A stretch of DNA of 64,000 nt from Agarivorans sp. TSD2052 (GTDB lineage: Bacteria > Pseudomonadota > Gammaproteobacteria > Enterobacterales > Celerinatantimonadaceae), in NCBI RefSeq assembly GCF_023238625.1, contig NZ_CP096670.1, positions 4,174,001-4,238,000 on the forward strand, in the 5' to 3' direction. Numbering within the stretch: position 1 is the stretch's first letter; the number at the start of each line of letters is the position of its first letter. Made by a program: the position numbers and the translations under genes. Below are positions 1 through 8,035 of this stretch, one piece after another. The notes below the pieces were generated by a model, which worked only from the letters and a program-made list of their open reading frames with translations, did not search any database and had not been told where the DNA came from.

Positions 1-518
1 ATTGTTTTCCAGCCTTCGCCTTCTAAGTCAGCTAATTGATCTTGGCCAAAGTAGTAGGTATTTCGATCAAGGTAATCCGTCGCACCACCGCTAGTTTGCA
101 TTACGATTTGGTGAGCATAGTTTCCTGACGCAGTAGCATTAGTTACGTTTAGATCAAATACATAAATACCAGCTTGATAGTCAGTCATATCCATTTGGGT
201 ATCACTACCAACAATGAAATACGCTTCACCGTTGCCAAATGTTTCAACTTCCCAAACGTATTCTTCACCGTTAGCACTTGGAGAAACCTTAAGACCAGCT
301 TGGTCATAAGTTCCATCTTTCGCTAACTCTGTCTTTTGATAATCAGGTGCGTAACCTACTTTAAGTGTAAAACTACCGGTCGCTCCATCATCAATAATAA
401 CTAAAGCTTCATCTGCTGGCGGTGGCGGTATTACTGGCGTACCCTCGTCATTGGCACAACCGGCCATGGTTACTGCAGCGGCTAACATTGATACTTTAAA
501 TATTGTGTTGTTAAACAT
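1..518 (-). CDS. Secreted lipoprotein, C-terminus beyond the window (partial)
   Basis: An open frame runs from an ATG at 518 to the window edge without a stop, giving 172 visible residues. The start has a good ribosome site (AGGGAGAG, 5-6 bases upstream). The N-terminus is a lipoprotein signal peptide ending in the lipobox MAGC, followed by an acidic, proline-rich linker (residues about 22-36). The rest is rich in Gly, Thr, Tyr and Asp and looks like an extracellular beta-sandwich or carbohydrate-binding domain. No catalytic motif is visible in this part. A polysaccharide-related role is only a guess from this composition and from a LacI-type operator candidate upstream. The frame and the lipoprotein character are secure, the function is not. 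Confidence 0.75.
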   Translation of the reverse strand, partial: MFNNTIFKVSMLAAAVTMAGCANDEGTPVIPPPPADEALVIIDDGATGSFTLKVGYAPDYQKTELAKDGTYDQAGLKVSPSANGEEYVWEVETFGNGEAYFIVGSDTQMDMTDYQAGIYVFDLNVTNATASGNYAHQIVMQTSGGATDYLDRNTYYFGQDQLADLEGEGWKT

Positions 519-631
519 TGTTCTCTCCCTATGAAATCCCTTTGAAGGCTCTTGACCCGAGTTGCCCTAGACGCCTTTTACACTTTTATCGTAAGGCGCA
601 AGCAGGCGCATGGAAACGACAGAGATCACAA

Positions 632-645
632 TGTAAGCGCTATCA
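632..645. promoter_or_regulatory. Candidate LacI/GalR-family operator
   Basis: TGTAAGCGCTATCA is a 14 bp imperfect palindrome with a central AGCGCT core and TG/CA ends. This is the usual shape of sugar-responsive LacI-family operators. It lies 114 bases upstream of the lipoprotein start. No LacI-family gene is in the window, so the regulator would be elsewhere. Confidence 0.35.
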
Positions 646-911
646 CGAAATAAAATTCACTTTAAATGACTAAGCGATATTTAGCAAAAGCTTGGAGAGA
701 TTTGTTAAAAAACAAAGATTTTAACCATAAGATACTGAAAAAGAAGGATAATTGATGTTAATAATATGTTCAACAAAAGACAAAAGTGAGATCTCGCCTG
801 CAATAACCATGAATAGCTTGAGAATAAAAATTCACAATGAATTTACCATATATCACAACACAGATAAAAGTAAGTGGCTATATTTCATAAAATAAACAAA
901 TTAAGGTGCAA

Positions 912-940
912 AAAAAAACAAAGCGGTAGCCTTGTTTTTA
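912..940 (-). terminator. Rho-independent terminator of ubiK
   Basis: Read on the minus strand, a stem of AAAAACAA-GC paired with GC-TTGTTTTT (one mismatch, GGTA-type loop) is followed by a run of nine T. It lies about 25 bases after the ubiK stop. Confidence 0.6.
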
Positions 941-962
941 TATTGGTGAAATGAGCCCTGAC

Positions 963-1217
963 TTAAGACGTTTGATTCAAACGCGACTCTAACTCTGCCA
1001 CTTTTAACTCTAATTCAGCTAATTTTTCACGGGTTCTTAATAACACTTGGGTTTGTACGTCAAAGTCTTCGCGATTTACCACGTCAAGTTGGCTCAGCTT
1101 AGCTTGAATCACTTGCTTTACTTTACGCTCAAATTCATCACCTACATTTTTTAGCCCAGGTGGAACCATGTCGCTCACTTGTTTCGCTATTTCTTCAATT
1201 TTAGCCGGGTTAATCAT
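963..1217 (-). CDS. ubiK: Ubiquinone biosynthesis accessory factor UbiK (BMFP family)
   Basis: This 84-residue protein matches the YqiC/UbiK family in length and pattern. It opens with MINPAKIEEIAKQV, has a central VNREDFDVQ segment, and ends in a charged leucine-zipper-like coiled coil (about residues 55-82) of the type that trimerises. UbiK is a soluble accessory factor that works with UbiJ in aerobic ubiquinone synthesis and associates with lipids. The start is an ATG with AAGGAG six bases upstream. The gene stands alone with its own terminator. Identification is by family pattern and is firm; the mechanistic statements come from the family. Confidence 0.9.
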   Translation of the reverse strand: MINPAKIEEIAKQVSDMVPPGLKNVGDEFERKVKQVIQAKLSQLDVVNREDFDVQTQVLLRTREKLAELELKVAELESRLNQTS

Positions 1218-1286
1218 TAAACTCTCCTTAATTTGACCTCATTGTATAGAAGCTTATTTGTCGGCTCAAGCGAAGCGAAAAGGTAT

Positions 1287-2024
1287 TTAATACTGATTAG
1301 CCAAAGTACCGTCCAAGGCAAAAATGTTATCTAACACACCATCTTCACGTAAACGAACCAACGCTTGCTTTAAGCGTTCTGCTTGCTCCTTTTGGCCGGA
1401 CGAACGCGACCAATACAAATGAACCTTTCGTGTGGCTAATTGATATATGGGTGTGATTTGTGCCGCCGCAACATGTAACTCTTTCAATGCGTAATTTATC
1501 GAGTAATTAGTGGCGATCATTGCGTCGATGCGACCTAGCAGCAACATTTGAATACCTTGCTCGGTATTAATAAAACTTACCCGCTCAACATAAGGGTTAT
1601 CATCTATATCAGGCCCATAAGCAGAGCCACGAATAACGCCTATACGTTTGCCGGCTAATTGCGATACATGGTGAACAGGCTGCTCTCCAGCATTAGCGAT
1701 GGCCACTATTTTGACCGTCACCACTAAACCTAAATCAACCGCTATCTCGTCTGAATGAGGGCTAGCAAACATTACCGCAAAATCGGCACTCCCCGATTCC
1801 ATTTCTTTAATTACTCTTGGGTAAGGTCGCATAGTATTGAGGTAGTCTATACCTGCCTCTTTCACTAAGGCTTGGGTGAAACTCGGCAGTAGACCTTGCC
1901 CAGCCAATTCTGCGTCTTGGTAACCCCAAGGCTTGACGATACTGGTGGAAAATTTTGCAGGTTCTAAATCACTGGCTAAAACAGCCCAGTGGAAAGTAAC
2001 TATTATTAACAACAAATATCGCAT
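1287..2024 (-). CDS. Periplasmic solute-binding protein, family 3-like
   Basis: The protein starts at an ATG at 2024 with AAGGTGG upstream. The open frame extends 62 codons further, but that part overlaps ybaK and lacks a plausible start, so I use the internal ATG. Residues 1-17 form a signal peptide. The mature protein has the features of the amino-acid-type SBP_bac_3 fold: a segment on proline/tyrosine substrate recognition (MRPYPRVIKEMESGSADFAV), then LAGKRIGVIRGSAYG, then a GIQMLLLGRIDAMI segment. No permease or ATPase is adjacent, so it may be an orphan binding protein or a sensor-like relative, as is common in marine gammaproteobacteria. The ligand cannot be told from sequence. Confidence 0.75.
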   Translation of the reverse strand: MRYLLLIIVTFHWAVLASDLEPAKFSTSIVKPWGYQDAELAGQGLLPSFTQALVKEAGIDYLNTMRPYPRVIKEMESGSADFAVMFASPHSDEIAVDLGLVVTVKIVAIANAGEQPVHHVSQLAGKRIGVIRGSAYGPDIDDNPYVERVSFINTEQGIQMLLLGRIDAMIATNYSINYALKELHVAAAQITPIYQLATRKVHLYWSRSSGQKEQAERLKQALVRLREDGVLDNIFALDGTLANQY

Positions 2025-2052
2025 GGCCCACCTTGGATTAAAAATCTTCACG

Positions 2053-2526
2053 CTAGTGACTAAGTATAGCAAACTGCGCCCCCAGCAGATTTTGCAGAAC
2101 GTTAGCCGATAATTGCAACGATAAACCACGCTTACCGGCACTGACAACAATTTCATCCAGTTGCTCTGCGCTGCAGTCGATAAAGGTAGGTAAACGCTTT
2201 TTTTGACCAAAGGGGCTAATTCCCCCTTTTACATAACCGGTGGTGCGCTCGGCCACTGGCACATCGGCCATGCGCATCTTTTTGATTTTTGCGGCCTTAG
2301 CCAGTGCTTTTAAATCAAGCTGACCCGTTACTGGTACCACAGCAACCACCATTTTCTTAGGGTCGTGCTCATCACACGCCACTAGGGTTTTAAAAACCCA
2401 CTGCGGATCAAGGCCTAACTTGTCGGCGCTGTCTTGGCCAAAGTTGCCTTGTTGGGGGTCACTTTTATATTCAAGTAACTGAAATTCTTGTTTGGCTTTT
2501 TTAAGCTGCTGTACTGCGGGTGTCAT
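2053..2526 (-). CDS. ybaK: Cys-tRNA(Pro)/Cys-tRNA(Cys) deacylase YbaK
   Basis: This 157-residue protein is a YbaK/EbsC-type trans-editing enzyme. It removes cysteine mischarged on tRNA-Pro by prolyl-tRNA synthetase. It contains the conserved VFKTLVA segment with the key lysine (about residue 46), a long hydrophobic strand (KKMVVAVVPVTGQLDL), and the family signature GGISPFGQKK near residue 102. Its length equals the family norm. The ATG start has AAGGTGG at good spacing. It lies 33 bp upstream (in transcription order) of ilvY's end on the same strand, but no shared function is implied. Confidence 0.92.
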   Translation of the reverse strand: MTPAVQQLKKAKQEFQLLEYKSDPQQGNFGQDSADKLGLDPQWVFKTLVACDEHDPKKMVVAVVPVTGQLDLKALAKAAKIKKMRMADVPVAERTTGYVKGGISPFGQKKRLPTFIDCSAEQLDEIVVSAGKRGLSLQLSANVLQNLLGAQFAILSH

Positions 2527-2559
2527 TAATTACCACCTTATACCCGTTTAAATGGATGT

Positions 2560-3441
2560 TTAATTACGCGCGGCGACTTGCCAAAACCGTTGCATTAATG
2601 GTTCGTGTAACCTTCTTGATAACATACAGATCCCCAAATCAAAAGGGGCTAACTCAACCCCAACAGCAATACTTTGGATCCGCTCACGCACTGGGCTGTT
2701 GTCTACTACCACTTCGGGCGCTATGCCCACTCCACTGCCCAAGGCCACCATACTCACAATCGCTTCATGACCAGCGACCTTGGCATACACATTAGGCGTA
2801 ATACGCATTGCCTTAAACCAATGATCAATACGCGCTCGCGCTGGGCCATGCTCCGGTAAAATAAAGGGTACTTGATCCCAAGGAATAGGGTTACGCTCTA
2901 ATAGCTTACGCACGTTGCACGACACTGTTGGACCAATTATCGACAGCGGAATTTTGCTAATACTGGCAAAGGCAATATTCAGGGGGAGCTGTTCTGGGCG
3001 AGCAGCAATGGCAATATCTACTTCGCCATTGGCGACTTTGTCTACCGCCATGGCTACATCACCAGTGGCCAATTTGATATCAGCATTGGGGCAAGATAAG
3101 CGGTATTTATCCAAAATATCGGGTAAATGGCTATAACTAGCCGTCACTGAACAATATAGCGTCAACTCACCGGCCAATTCACTAGATTGTAGAGAGAGGT
3201 CCATTTGCAATTGACGCCATTGCTCTAGCCAGTTTTCAGCAAAGCTACGAAAACGTTGCCCCGCCTGAGTAAGGTGCACGCTGCGTTTATCTCGAGTAAA
3301 TAAGCTGCTGCCCAATTCCTCTTCTAAACGCTGGATGACCCGGCTTAAAGTAGAAGCGCTCACATGCATCGCTTGGCTAGTTTTAGCGAAATGTAAGCTC
3401 TGACTTAGGTGTAAAAACAGCTCAACACTTCTTACGTCCAC
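2560..3441 (-). CDS. ilvY: LysR-family activator of ilvC, IlvY
   Basis: This is a 293-residue LysR-type regulator. Its N-terminal winged helix-turn-helix (residues about 1-60, FAKTSQAMHVSASTLSRVIQRLEEELG) is followed by a two-lobe ligand-binding domain. It is transcribed divergently from ilvC, the arrangement conserved for IlvY in gammaproteobacteria. In that system IlvY binds the shared operator and activates ilvC when acetolactate or acetohydroxybutyrate accumulates. The start is GTG, preceded by GGGG eight bases upstream. Identification rests on family pattern plus the diagnostic divergent position. Confidence 0.9.
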   Translation of the reverse strand: MDVRSVELFLHLSQSLHFAKTSQAMHVSASTLSRVIQRLEEELGSSLFTRDKRSVHLTQAGQRFRSFAENWLEQWRQLQMDLSLQSSELAGELTLYCSVTASYSHLPDILDKYRLSCPNADIKLATGDVAMAVDKVANGEVDIAIAARPEQLPLNIAFASISKIPLSIIGPTVSCNVRKLLERNPIPWDQVPFILPEHGPARARIDHWFKAMRITPNVYAKVAGHEAIVSMVALGSGVGIAPEVVVDNSPVRERIQSIAVGVELAPFDLGICMLSRRLHEPLMQRFWQVAARN

Positions 3442-3487
3442 CGCTTATTCCCCTTAAACACCATTTTCCCCATTGAACCACAACCCT

Positions 3488-3511
3488 TATTGCAATATGT
3501 GAAATACAATA
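3488..3511. promoter_or_regulatory. Candidate IlvY operator in the ilvY-ilvC divergent region
   Basis: A 24 bp dyad has TATTG (3488-3492) and CAATA (3507-3511) as its outer arms, the T-N-A spaced type bound by LysR regulators. It lies 47 bases upstream of the ilvY start. A second related half-site (ACGCAATG) lies at 3530-3537. The activator site for ilvC is expected in this gap. Confidence 0.45.
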
Positions 3512-3666
3512 TCCCAAAAACATCATTTTACGCAATGCTACTTTATGTTTATATTGAGGCCATCACGAGACAGGAACAAGAAACGCACACAAAGAGGTGC
3601 ATCGGGATCTCGTAAACACAACAACACCATCATCATTTAATTAACGCTATTTTTACGGAGTCAAAC

Positions 3667-5148
3667 ATGGCTAATTATTTCAACACCCTTAGCTTGCGCC
3701 AAAAGCTTGAGCAATTAGGTAAATGTCGTTTTATGGATCGCAGCGAATTTGCTGATGGTTGTAACTTTATTAAAGACTGGAACATCGTAGTAGTGGGTTG
3801 TGGCGCACAAGGCCTAAACCAAGGCTTAAACATGCGTGATTCAGGCCTAAACATTTCTTACGCTTTACGTGACGCAGCCATTGCTGAGAAGCGTGCTTCT
3901 TTTGTTCAAGCAAGCGACAACGGTTTTACCGTTGGTACTTACCAAGAACTTATCCCACAAGCGGATATGGTACTTAACCTTACGCCAGATAAGCAGCACA
4001 GCAACGTAGTAGAAACGGTTATGCCGTTAATGAAGAAAGGCGCTACCTTAGCTTACTCACATGGCTTCAACATTGTTGAAGAAGGCATGCAAGTACGTGA
4101 AGACATCACTGTTGTAATGGTTGCACCTAAGTGCCCTGGTACTGAAGTACGTGAAGAATACAAACGTGGCTTTGGTGTTCCAACCCTAATTGCTGTTCAC
4201 CCAGAAAACGACCCACAAGGTAACGGCCTTGCGATTGCTAAAGCCTACGCTTCTGCAACCGGTGGTGACCGCGCGGGCGTACTTGAGTCTTCTTTTGTGG
4301 CTGAAGTTAAATCTGACCTTATGGGCGAGCAAACCATTTTATGTGGTGTGTTACAAACTGGCGCCATCTTAGGTTATGACAAAATGGTAGCCGAAGGCAT
4401 TGAGCCTGGTTACGCCGCTAAACTTATCCAGTTTGGTTGGGAAACAGTAACCGAAGCCCTTAAGCACGGTGGCATTACCAACATGGTAGACCGCCTGTCT
4501 AACCCAGCTAAAATTAAGTGTTTTGACCTAGCCGACGAGCTTAAAGACCTAATGCGCCCATTGTTTGAAAAACACATGGACGACATCATCGAAGGCGAAT
4601 TCTCTCGCACTATGATGACTGACTGGTCAAACAACGATGTTAACTTGCTTAAGTGGCGTGAAGAAACTGGCCAAAGCGGTTTTGAAAAAGCCCCAGTATC
4701 TGACGTAGAAATTACTGAGCAAGAATTCTTCGACAAAGGCATTATCTTAGTTGCCCTCGTTAAAGCCGGTGTAGAACTAGCGTTCGAAACTATGGTTGCT
4801 GCAGGCATCATTGAAGAAAGTGCTTACTACGAGTCACTACACGAGACTCCGCTAATTGCTAACACCATTGCCCGTAAGCGTTTGTACGAAATGAACGTAG
4901 TAATCTCTGATACTGCAGAATATGGTTGTTACCTATTCTCTCACGCTGCTGTGCCACTATTGCGCGACACCGTGAACAACATCAGCTTAGAGTACATCGG
5001 TAAAGGCTTTGAAGAGCAAAGCAACGGCGTTGATAACGCTCGCCTAATCGAAGTAAACGAAGCGCTACGCAGCCACCCAGTAGAAGTTGTAGGTAAGAAA
5101 CTACGCGGCTACATGAAAGACATGAAGAAAATCGCTGTAGGCGGTTAA
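3667..5148 (+). CDS. ilvC: Ketol-acid reductoisomerase, long (class II) form
   Basis: IlvC converts acetolactate and acetohydroxybutyrate to the dihydroxy acids of valine and isoleucine synthesis, using NADPH and Mg2+. At 493 residues it is the long gammaproteobacterial form with a duplicated C-terminal knotted domain. The dinucleotide-binding motif [19 protein letters not shown] is near residue 40, with the arginines that select NADPH just after (ALRD). Later segments such as [20 protein letters not shown] and [15 protein letters not shown] are characteristic and carry the metal-binding acidic residues. It stands alone, divergent from ilvY, with an intrinsic terminator after the stop. The neighbouring ilvGMEDA genes are not in this window. 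Confidence 0.97.
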   Translation: MANYFNTLSLRQKLEQLGKCRFMDRSEFADGCNFIKDWNIVVVGCGAQGLNQGLNMRDSGLNISYALRDAAIAEKRASFVQASDNGFTVGTYQELIPQADMVLNLTPDKQHSNVVETVMPLMKKGATLAYSHGFNIVEEGMQVREDITVVMVAPKCPGTEVREEYKRGFGVPTLIAVHPENDPQGNGLAIAKAYASATGGDRAGVLESSFVAEVKSDLMGEQTILCGVLQTGAILGYDKMVAEGIEPGYAAKLIQFGWETVTEALKHGGITNMVDRLSNPAKIKCFDLADELKDLMRPLFEKHMDDIIEGEFSRTMMTDWSNNDVNLLKWREETGQSGFEKAPVSDVEITEQEFFDKGIILVALVKAGVELAFETMVAAGIIEESAYYESLHETPLIANTIARKRLYEMNVVISDTAEYGCYLFSHAAVPLLRDTVNNISLEYIGKGFEEQSNGVDNARLIEVNEALRSHPVEVVGKKLRGYMKDMKKIAVGG

Positions 5149-5194
5149 TCTTCTTACTTTTAGCTAATGACGATTAGCTAATGGTGGAAATAGG

Positions 5195-5226
5195 AAGCCC
5201 TGAGCAATGCTCAGGGCTTTTTTTGT
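5195..5226 (+). terminator. Rho-independent terminator of ilvC
   Basis: An 11 bp perfect stem (AAGCCCTGAGC with GCTCAGGGCTT, loop AAT) is followed by a T-run. It lies about 47 bases after the ilvC stop. Confidence 0.92.
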
Positions 5227-5305
5227 TTTTATATTAATTGGCATTAATTAAAAGCTTTCGCCTACCCGCATTTGTAACCAATCGAAATCACTTTTAAAAA
5301 GCAGA

Positions 5306-5495
5306 GCTTTCGCCTGCGGCGACGTCATTTTCTTTGAACAGCCAAAGAAAACGAAGCAAAAGAAAGGCTGCCCCGCATCTTCTAAAAACCTGCGTTGCTC
5401 ACTCACTAGGGCGTTGAAGCAACTCGCTACGCTCACACAGGCTTCAACTTATTTCCCTAGCTCATTTCCGCTACTCGGCGAAGATGATGGGGAAG
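5306..5495 (-). repeat. Structured intergenic repeat, copy 1 (inverted)
   Basis: This is one of four copies of a ~190 bp repeat found at 5.3-8.0 kb, here in the opposite direction to the other three. Paired arms in plus coordinates: outer 5371-5382 with 5480-5492, middle CTAGGG 5406-5411 with CCCTAG 5455-5460, inner GTTGAAGC 5413-5420 with GCTTCAAC 5441-5448. The loop carries the shared core GAGCGTAGCGAG. The 3-prime end is the conserved GACGTCGCCG...GGCGAAA. Confidence 0.8.
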
Positions 5496-5644
5496 CCCCC
5501 ACTTGAATAGTTATTGAGGTTTCTTTTATTGAATGGATTTGTGATTAATAATTCTTAACTTCAAATGCGTGTATTTAGAGCTCTTGATTTCGCTAAGCTA
5601 AATATATTTTAAGTATCTGTTATAAAAGCGCCGCAACACAAAGC

Positions 5645-5845
5645 GTCATCTCTTTTCATACCTTCATTATCGCTGAGTAGCGCAAGTGTCTAAGTGATAA
5701 AGTCGAAACCTGTTTGAGCGTAGCGAGTTTTTCGACGCACTTAGATACGAGCAACGCAGGAAGAAGATAATGCAGGGCGAGTTTTCTTTTTGCTTCGTTT
5801 TTCTTTGCTCGCCAAAGAAAAATGACGTCGCCGTCAAGGCGAAAT
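5645..5845 (+). repeat. Structured intergenic repeat, copy 2 (diverged)
   Basis: This is the most diverged copy, yet it folds the same way with different bases: outer CATTATC 5665-5671 with GATAATG 5766-5772, middle TCTAAGT 5689-5695 with ACTTAGA 5739-5745, inner GTCGAAA 5702-5708 with TTTCGAC 5730-5736. The core GTTTGAGCGTAGCGAG and the tail GACGTCGCCGTCAAGGCGAAA are unchanged. It ends 138 bp before the KAP NTPase gene. Confidence 0.8.
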
Positions 5846-5982
5846 CTACACAACCAGCTAACCCAAAAATCAATTATTACTCAGAAGAAAAAATTTGTGG
5901 AACTACCATTAACTAGAAAGTAAGCCACAAATATGCAGGCTTATGATAACTTTACTCAATAAGAGTTTACGGAGCAAGTTAA

Positions 5983-7503
5983 GTGGCAGGTAAAAAATAT
6001 AACTTTGATTGGAGTCCCCCTTTAACAAAGGAAAATGATGAAGAGTTTTCTGCCGACAAACTTAATCGTGCAACTTATGCAAATTTCCTCACCAACTTCT
6101 TAATTGCCCAAGCTAAAAGTGGCTATGTACTCAACCTCAACTCTAGCTGGGGAACAGGTAAAACCTACTTCCTAAAACGTTGGCAAGCTTCTATAGAAGA
6201 ACACCATCCAACGGTTTACATAGACGCCTGGAAGCAAGACTTTTCTGATGACCCAATGATGACAGTTGTGTCGTCAATTACCGCTCAACTTCGCGACCAA
6301 TCACAAGATAAAGACGAGCAAGCGATTAGAAACATAGGGAGTAAAGCCTGGGGCTTCTGCAAACATGCCGCACCAGAAATAACCAAGGCTGTAATCAAAA
6401 AAGTTAGTGGTATTAATGTCGATGAGATACTAGACAAAGATTCTGAAGAAGATCCAAGCAAGAGCGAGGAGTTTGCGGAAGCCACCGGAAAAGTCGTCGC
6501 AGCGATGTTTAAAGATCACGAACAAAAACTCAGCAGTATTGAAGACTTTAAGAAGAGTATCACCACATTTATTGATAATGTTACCGCTTGCTCCGAAAAA
6601 CAAAACCCTACTTTTATTTTTGTAGATGAATTGGACCGCTGCCGCCCTTCCTACGCGGTAGAAATGTTAGAGGTGATCAAACATTTCTTCGATATGCCTT
6701 ACGTAATCTTTGTCGTAGCCACCGATACAGAGCAACTGCAACATGCAGTTAAAGCGGTTTATGGGAATGACTTTGACGCCAATGTTTACCTAGGTCGCTT
6801 TTTCAAACGCCGCTGCACGCTAAAAGAACAACCTCGCCTAGCGTTTATAGCAAATCACCTTTCATATTTAAGCGAAGAACAAACAGATAAGTTCTTTCCA
6901 AAAATTTGGCCTCAACTAGATAACGATAAAGGGTATTTTTTCGAGCTATTAGCATCGGTATCAGATATCTATATTTTGTCTCTACGAGAAACTGAACAAT
7001 TAGTTGATAAAATTCTCGCGATCCTAGTGAACCTTAATGAAGAAAATATCGACTTATTACTACTATGTTCATTGATGATTATTCATGATAAATACCCGGA
7101 ATATTACCAATGCGTAATGAAAAGACTACCGATGAAAGACTCTAAATATGGGCTTCATACCGCTGACCAATTACAAGCAACGCTAATAAACACAAGTCTG
7201 AGAGATTCCATAAAGGTTAAAATTACACCTTCTATTCCTTTTCCTGAAAACCTAGTACCGCATGAAGACGGGTTTTACATTGTTAAGTTTGAAGAGGGTC
7301 ACCAACAACTCAAGTACCGCGATGTTCTCTCCCTGCAAATAGAAAATCTGAATAATCCGATAGCTGCGCAACAACAGAGAAACATAGCAAATTCCCACAG
7401 CAAACCGCAAGCCACTGACATGGCAGGAATGGAGCTTTCATCATTGTCGGTTCCCAAAGAAAGCTACAAAAATTGGGTGGAATTAGCCACTACTTTCGAA
7501 TAA
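5983..7503 (+). CDS. KAP-family P-loop NTPase, soluble
   Basis: This 506-residue protein is a KAP-type (PifA/Kidins220-related) STAND-like NTPase. The Walker A motif GTGKT is at residues 57-61, Walker B FIFVDELDR at 211-219, and an LSLRETEQ segment with a candidate arginine finger (R335) lies downstream. A long charged insertion separates Walker A and B (about residues 105-195). Unlike many KAP proteins I see no transmembrane helices, so it is probably cytoplasmic. The start is GTG with GGAG eight bases upstream. It stands alone among structured repeats, with no partner gene within 500 bp on either side. PifA of the F plasmid, a KAP member, excludes phage T7, so an antiphage role is possible but only inferred. 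The family assignment is firm. Confidence 0.85.
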   Translation: MAGKKYNFDWSPPLTKENDEEFSADKLNRATYANFLTNFLIAQAKSGYVLNLNSSWGTGKTYFLKRWQASIEEHHPTVYIDAWKQDFSDDPMMTVVSSITAQLRDQSQDKDEQAIRNIGSKAWGFCKHAAPEITKAVIKKVSGINVDEILDKDSEEDPSKSEEFAEATGKVVAAMFKDHEQKLSSIEDFKKSITTFIDNVTACSEKQNPTFIFVDELDRCRPSYAVEMLEVIKHFFDMPYVIFVVATDTEQLQHAVKAVYGNDFDANVYLGRFFKRRCTLKEQPRLAFIANHLSYLSEEQTDKFFPKIWPQLDNDKGYFFELLASVSDIYILSLRETEQLVDKILAILVNLNEENIDLLLLCSLMIIHDKYPEYYQCVMKRLPMKDSKYGLHTADQLQATLINTSLRDSIKVKITPSIPFPENLVPHEDGFYIVKFEEGHQQLKYRDVLSLQIENLNNPIAAQQQRNIANSHSKPQATDMAGMELSSLSVPKESYKNWVELATTFE

Positions 7504-7521
7504 AGCTACCCACACGGAACA

Positions 7522-7710
7522 ATCCCCATCATCTTCGCCGAGTAGCGTAGATGAACAAGGGAGTAAAGTTGAAGTCTGTTTGAGCGTAGCGAGTTACTTC
7601 AACGCCCTTGTGAATGCGCAACGCAGGAATCAAGAAGATGCGGGGTGGCCTTTCTTTTGTGTACTTTTCTTTGGCCACGCAAAGAAAAGTACATCGCCGT
7701 CAAGGCGAAA
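7522..7710 (+). repeat. Structured intergenic repeat, copy 3
   Basis: This copy starts 18 bp after the KAP NTPase stop. Arms: outer 7524-7536 with 7634-7645, middle ACAAGGG 7555-7561 with CCCTTGT 7605-7611, inner GTTGAAGT 7568-7575 with ACTTCAAC 7596-7603, and a 13 bp perfect tail hairpin 7661-7673 with 7680-7692. It ends in the conserved GTCAAGGCGAAA. Confidence 0.85.
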
Positions 7711-7762
7711 CCAACACGACCAACACGCTATTATGTGTAATCAGACTTGCAATCTAAAAGCA

Positions 7763-7787
7763 AAGCTTTCGCCTGCGGCGACGTCAA
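7763..7787 (-). repeat. Fragment of the repeat's 3-prime end (inverted)
   Basis: AAGCTTTCGCCTGCGGCGACG matches the end of copy 1 (5305-5325) in the same orientation, without the rest of the element. It lies between copies 3 and 4 and points towards copy 3. A similar short match (AAAGCTTTCGCCT) lies at 5251-5263 beside copy 1. Confidence 0.6.
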
Positions 7788-7830
7788 CGCTCCCCAATAA
7801 GGGGAATTATGAGCAACCGCGTGAAATAAT

Positions 7831-8014
7831 CCCCATCATCTTCGCCGAGTAGCGTAAATGAACAAGGGAGAAAAGTTGAAGTCTGTTTGAGCGCAGCGAG
7901 TTACTTTAACGCCCTTGTGAATGCGCAACGCAGGATCTGAGAAGATGCGGGGCAGCCTTTCTTTTGCTTGTAAGCTTTAGCTGGACAAAGCTTATGACGT
8001 CGCCGTAGGCGAAA
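7831..8014 (+). repeat. Structured intergenic repeat, copy 4 (tail hairpin replaced)
   Basis: This copy is close to copy 3 for its first 120 bases. Arms: outer 7831-7843 with 7941-7952, middle 7862-7868 with 7912-7918, inner GTTGAAGT 7875-7882 with ACTTTAAC 7903-7910 (one G-T/U pair). Its tail hairpin is TAAGCTTT 7971-7978 with AAAGCTTA 7987-7994, unrelated in sequence to the tail hairpins of the other copies but in the same place. Confidence 0.85.
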
Positions 8015-8035
8015 CCGGCAAAGCAACCAGCGAAC

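Larger units (their letters stand above)
519..962. other. AT-rich intergenic region upstream of the partial lipoprotein
   Basis: This 444 bp gap between two minus-strand genes holds the promoter region of the lipoprotein gene and the terminator of ubiK. No convincing small ORF was seen. The only notable signals are the two listed separately (632-645 and 912-940). Confidence 0.5.

Noticed and set aside
2520-2795. Plus-strand frame antisense to ilvY
   Set aside because: No family pattern; shadow of the LysR gene.
7580-7852. A 90-codon plus-strand frame within repeat copies 3 and 4
   Set aside because: It follows the repeat, and a similar frame appears antisense in copy 1 (5248-5436). Similar translations arise from the repeat's core in each copy. 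No ribosome site; best explained as structure-coded repeat sequence.
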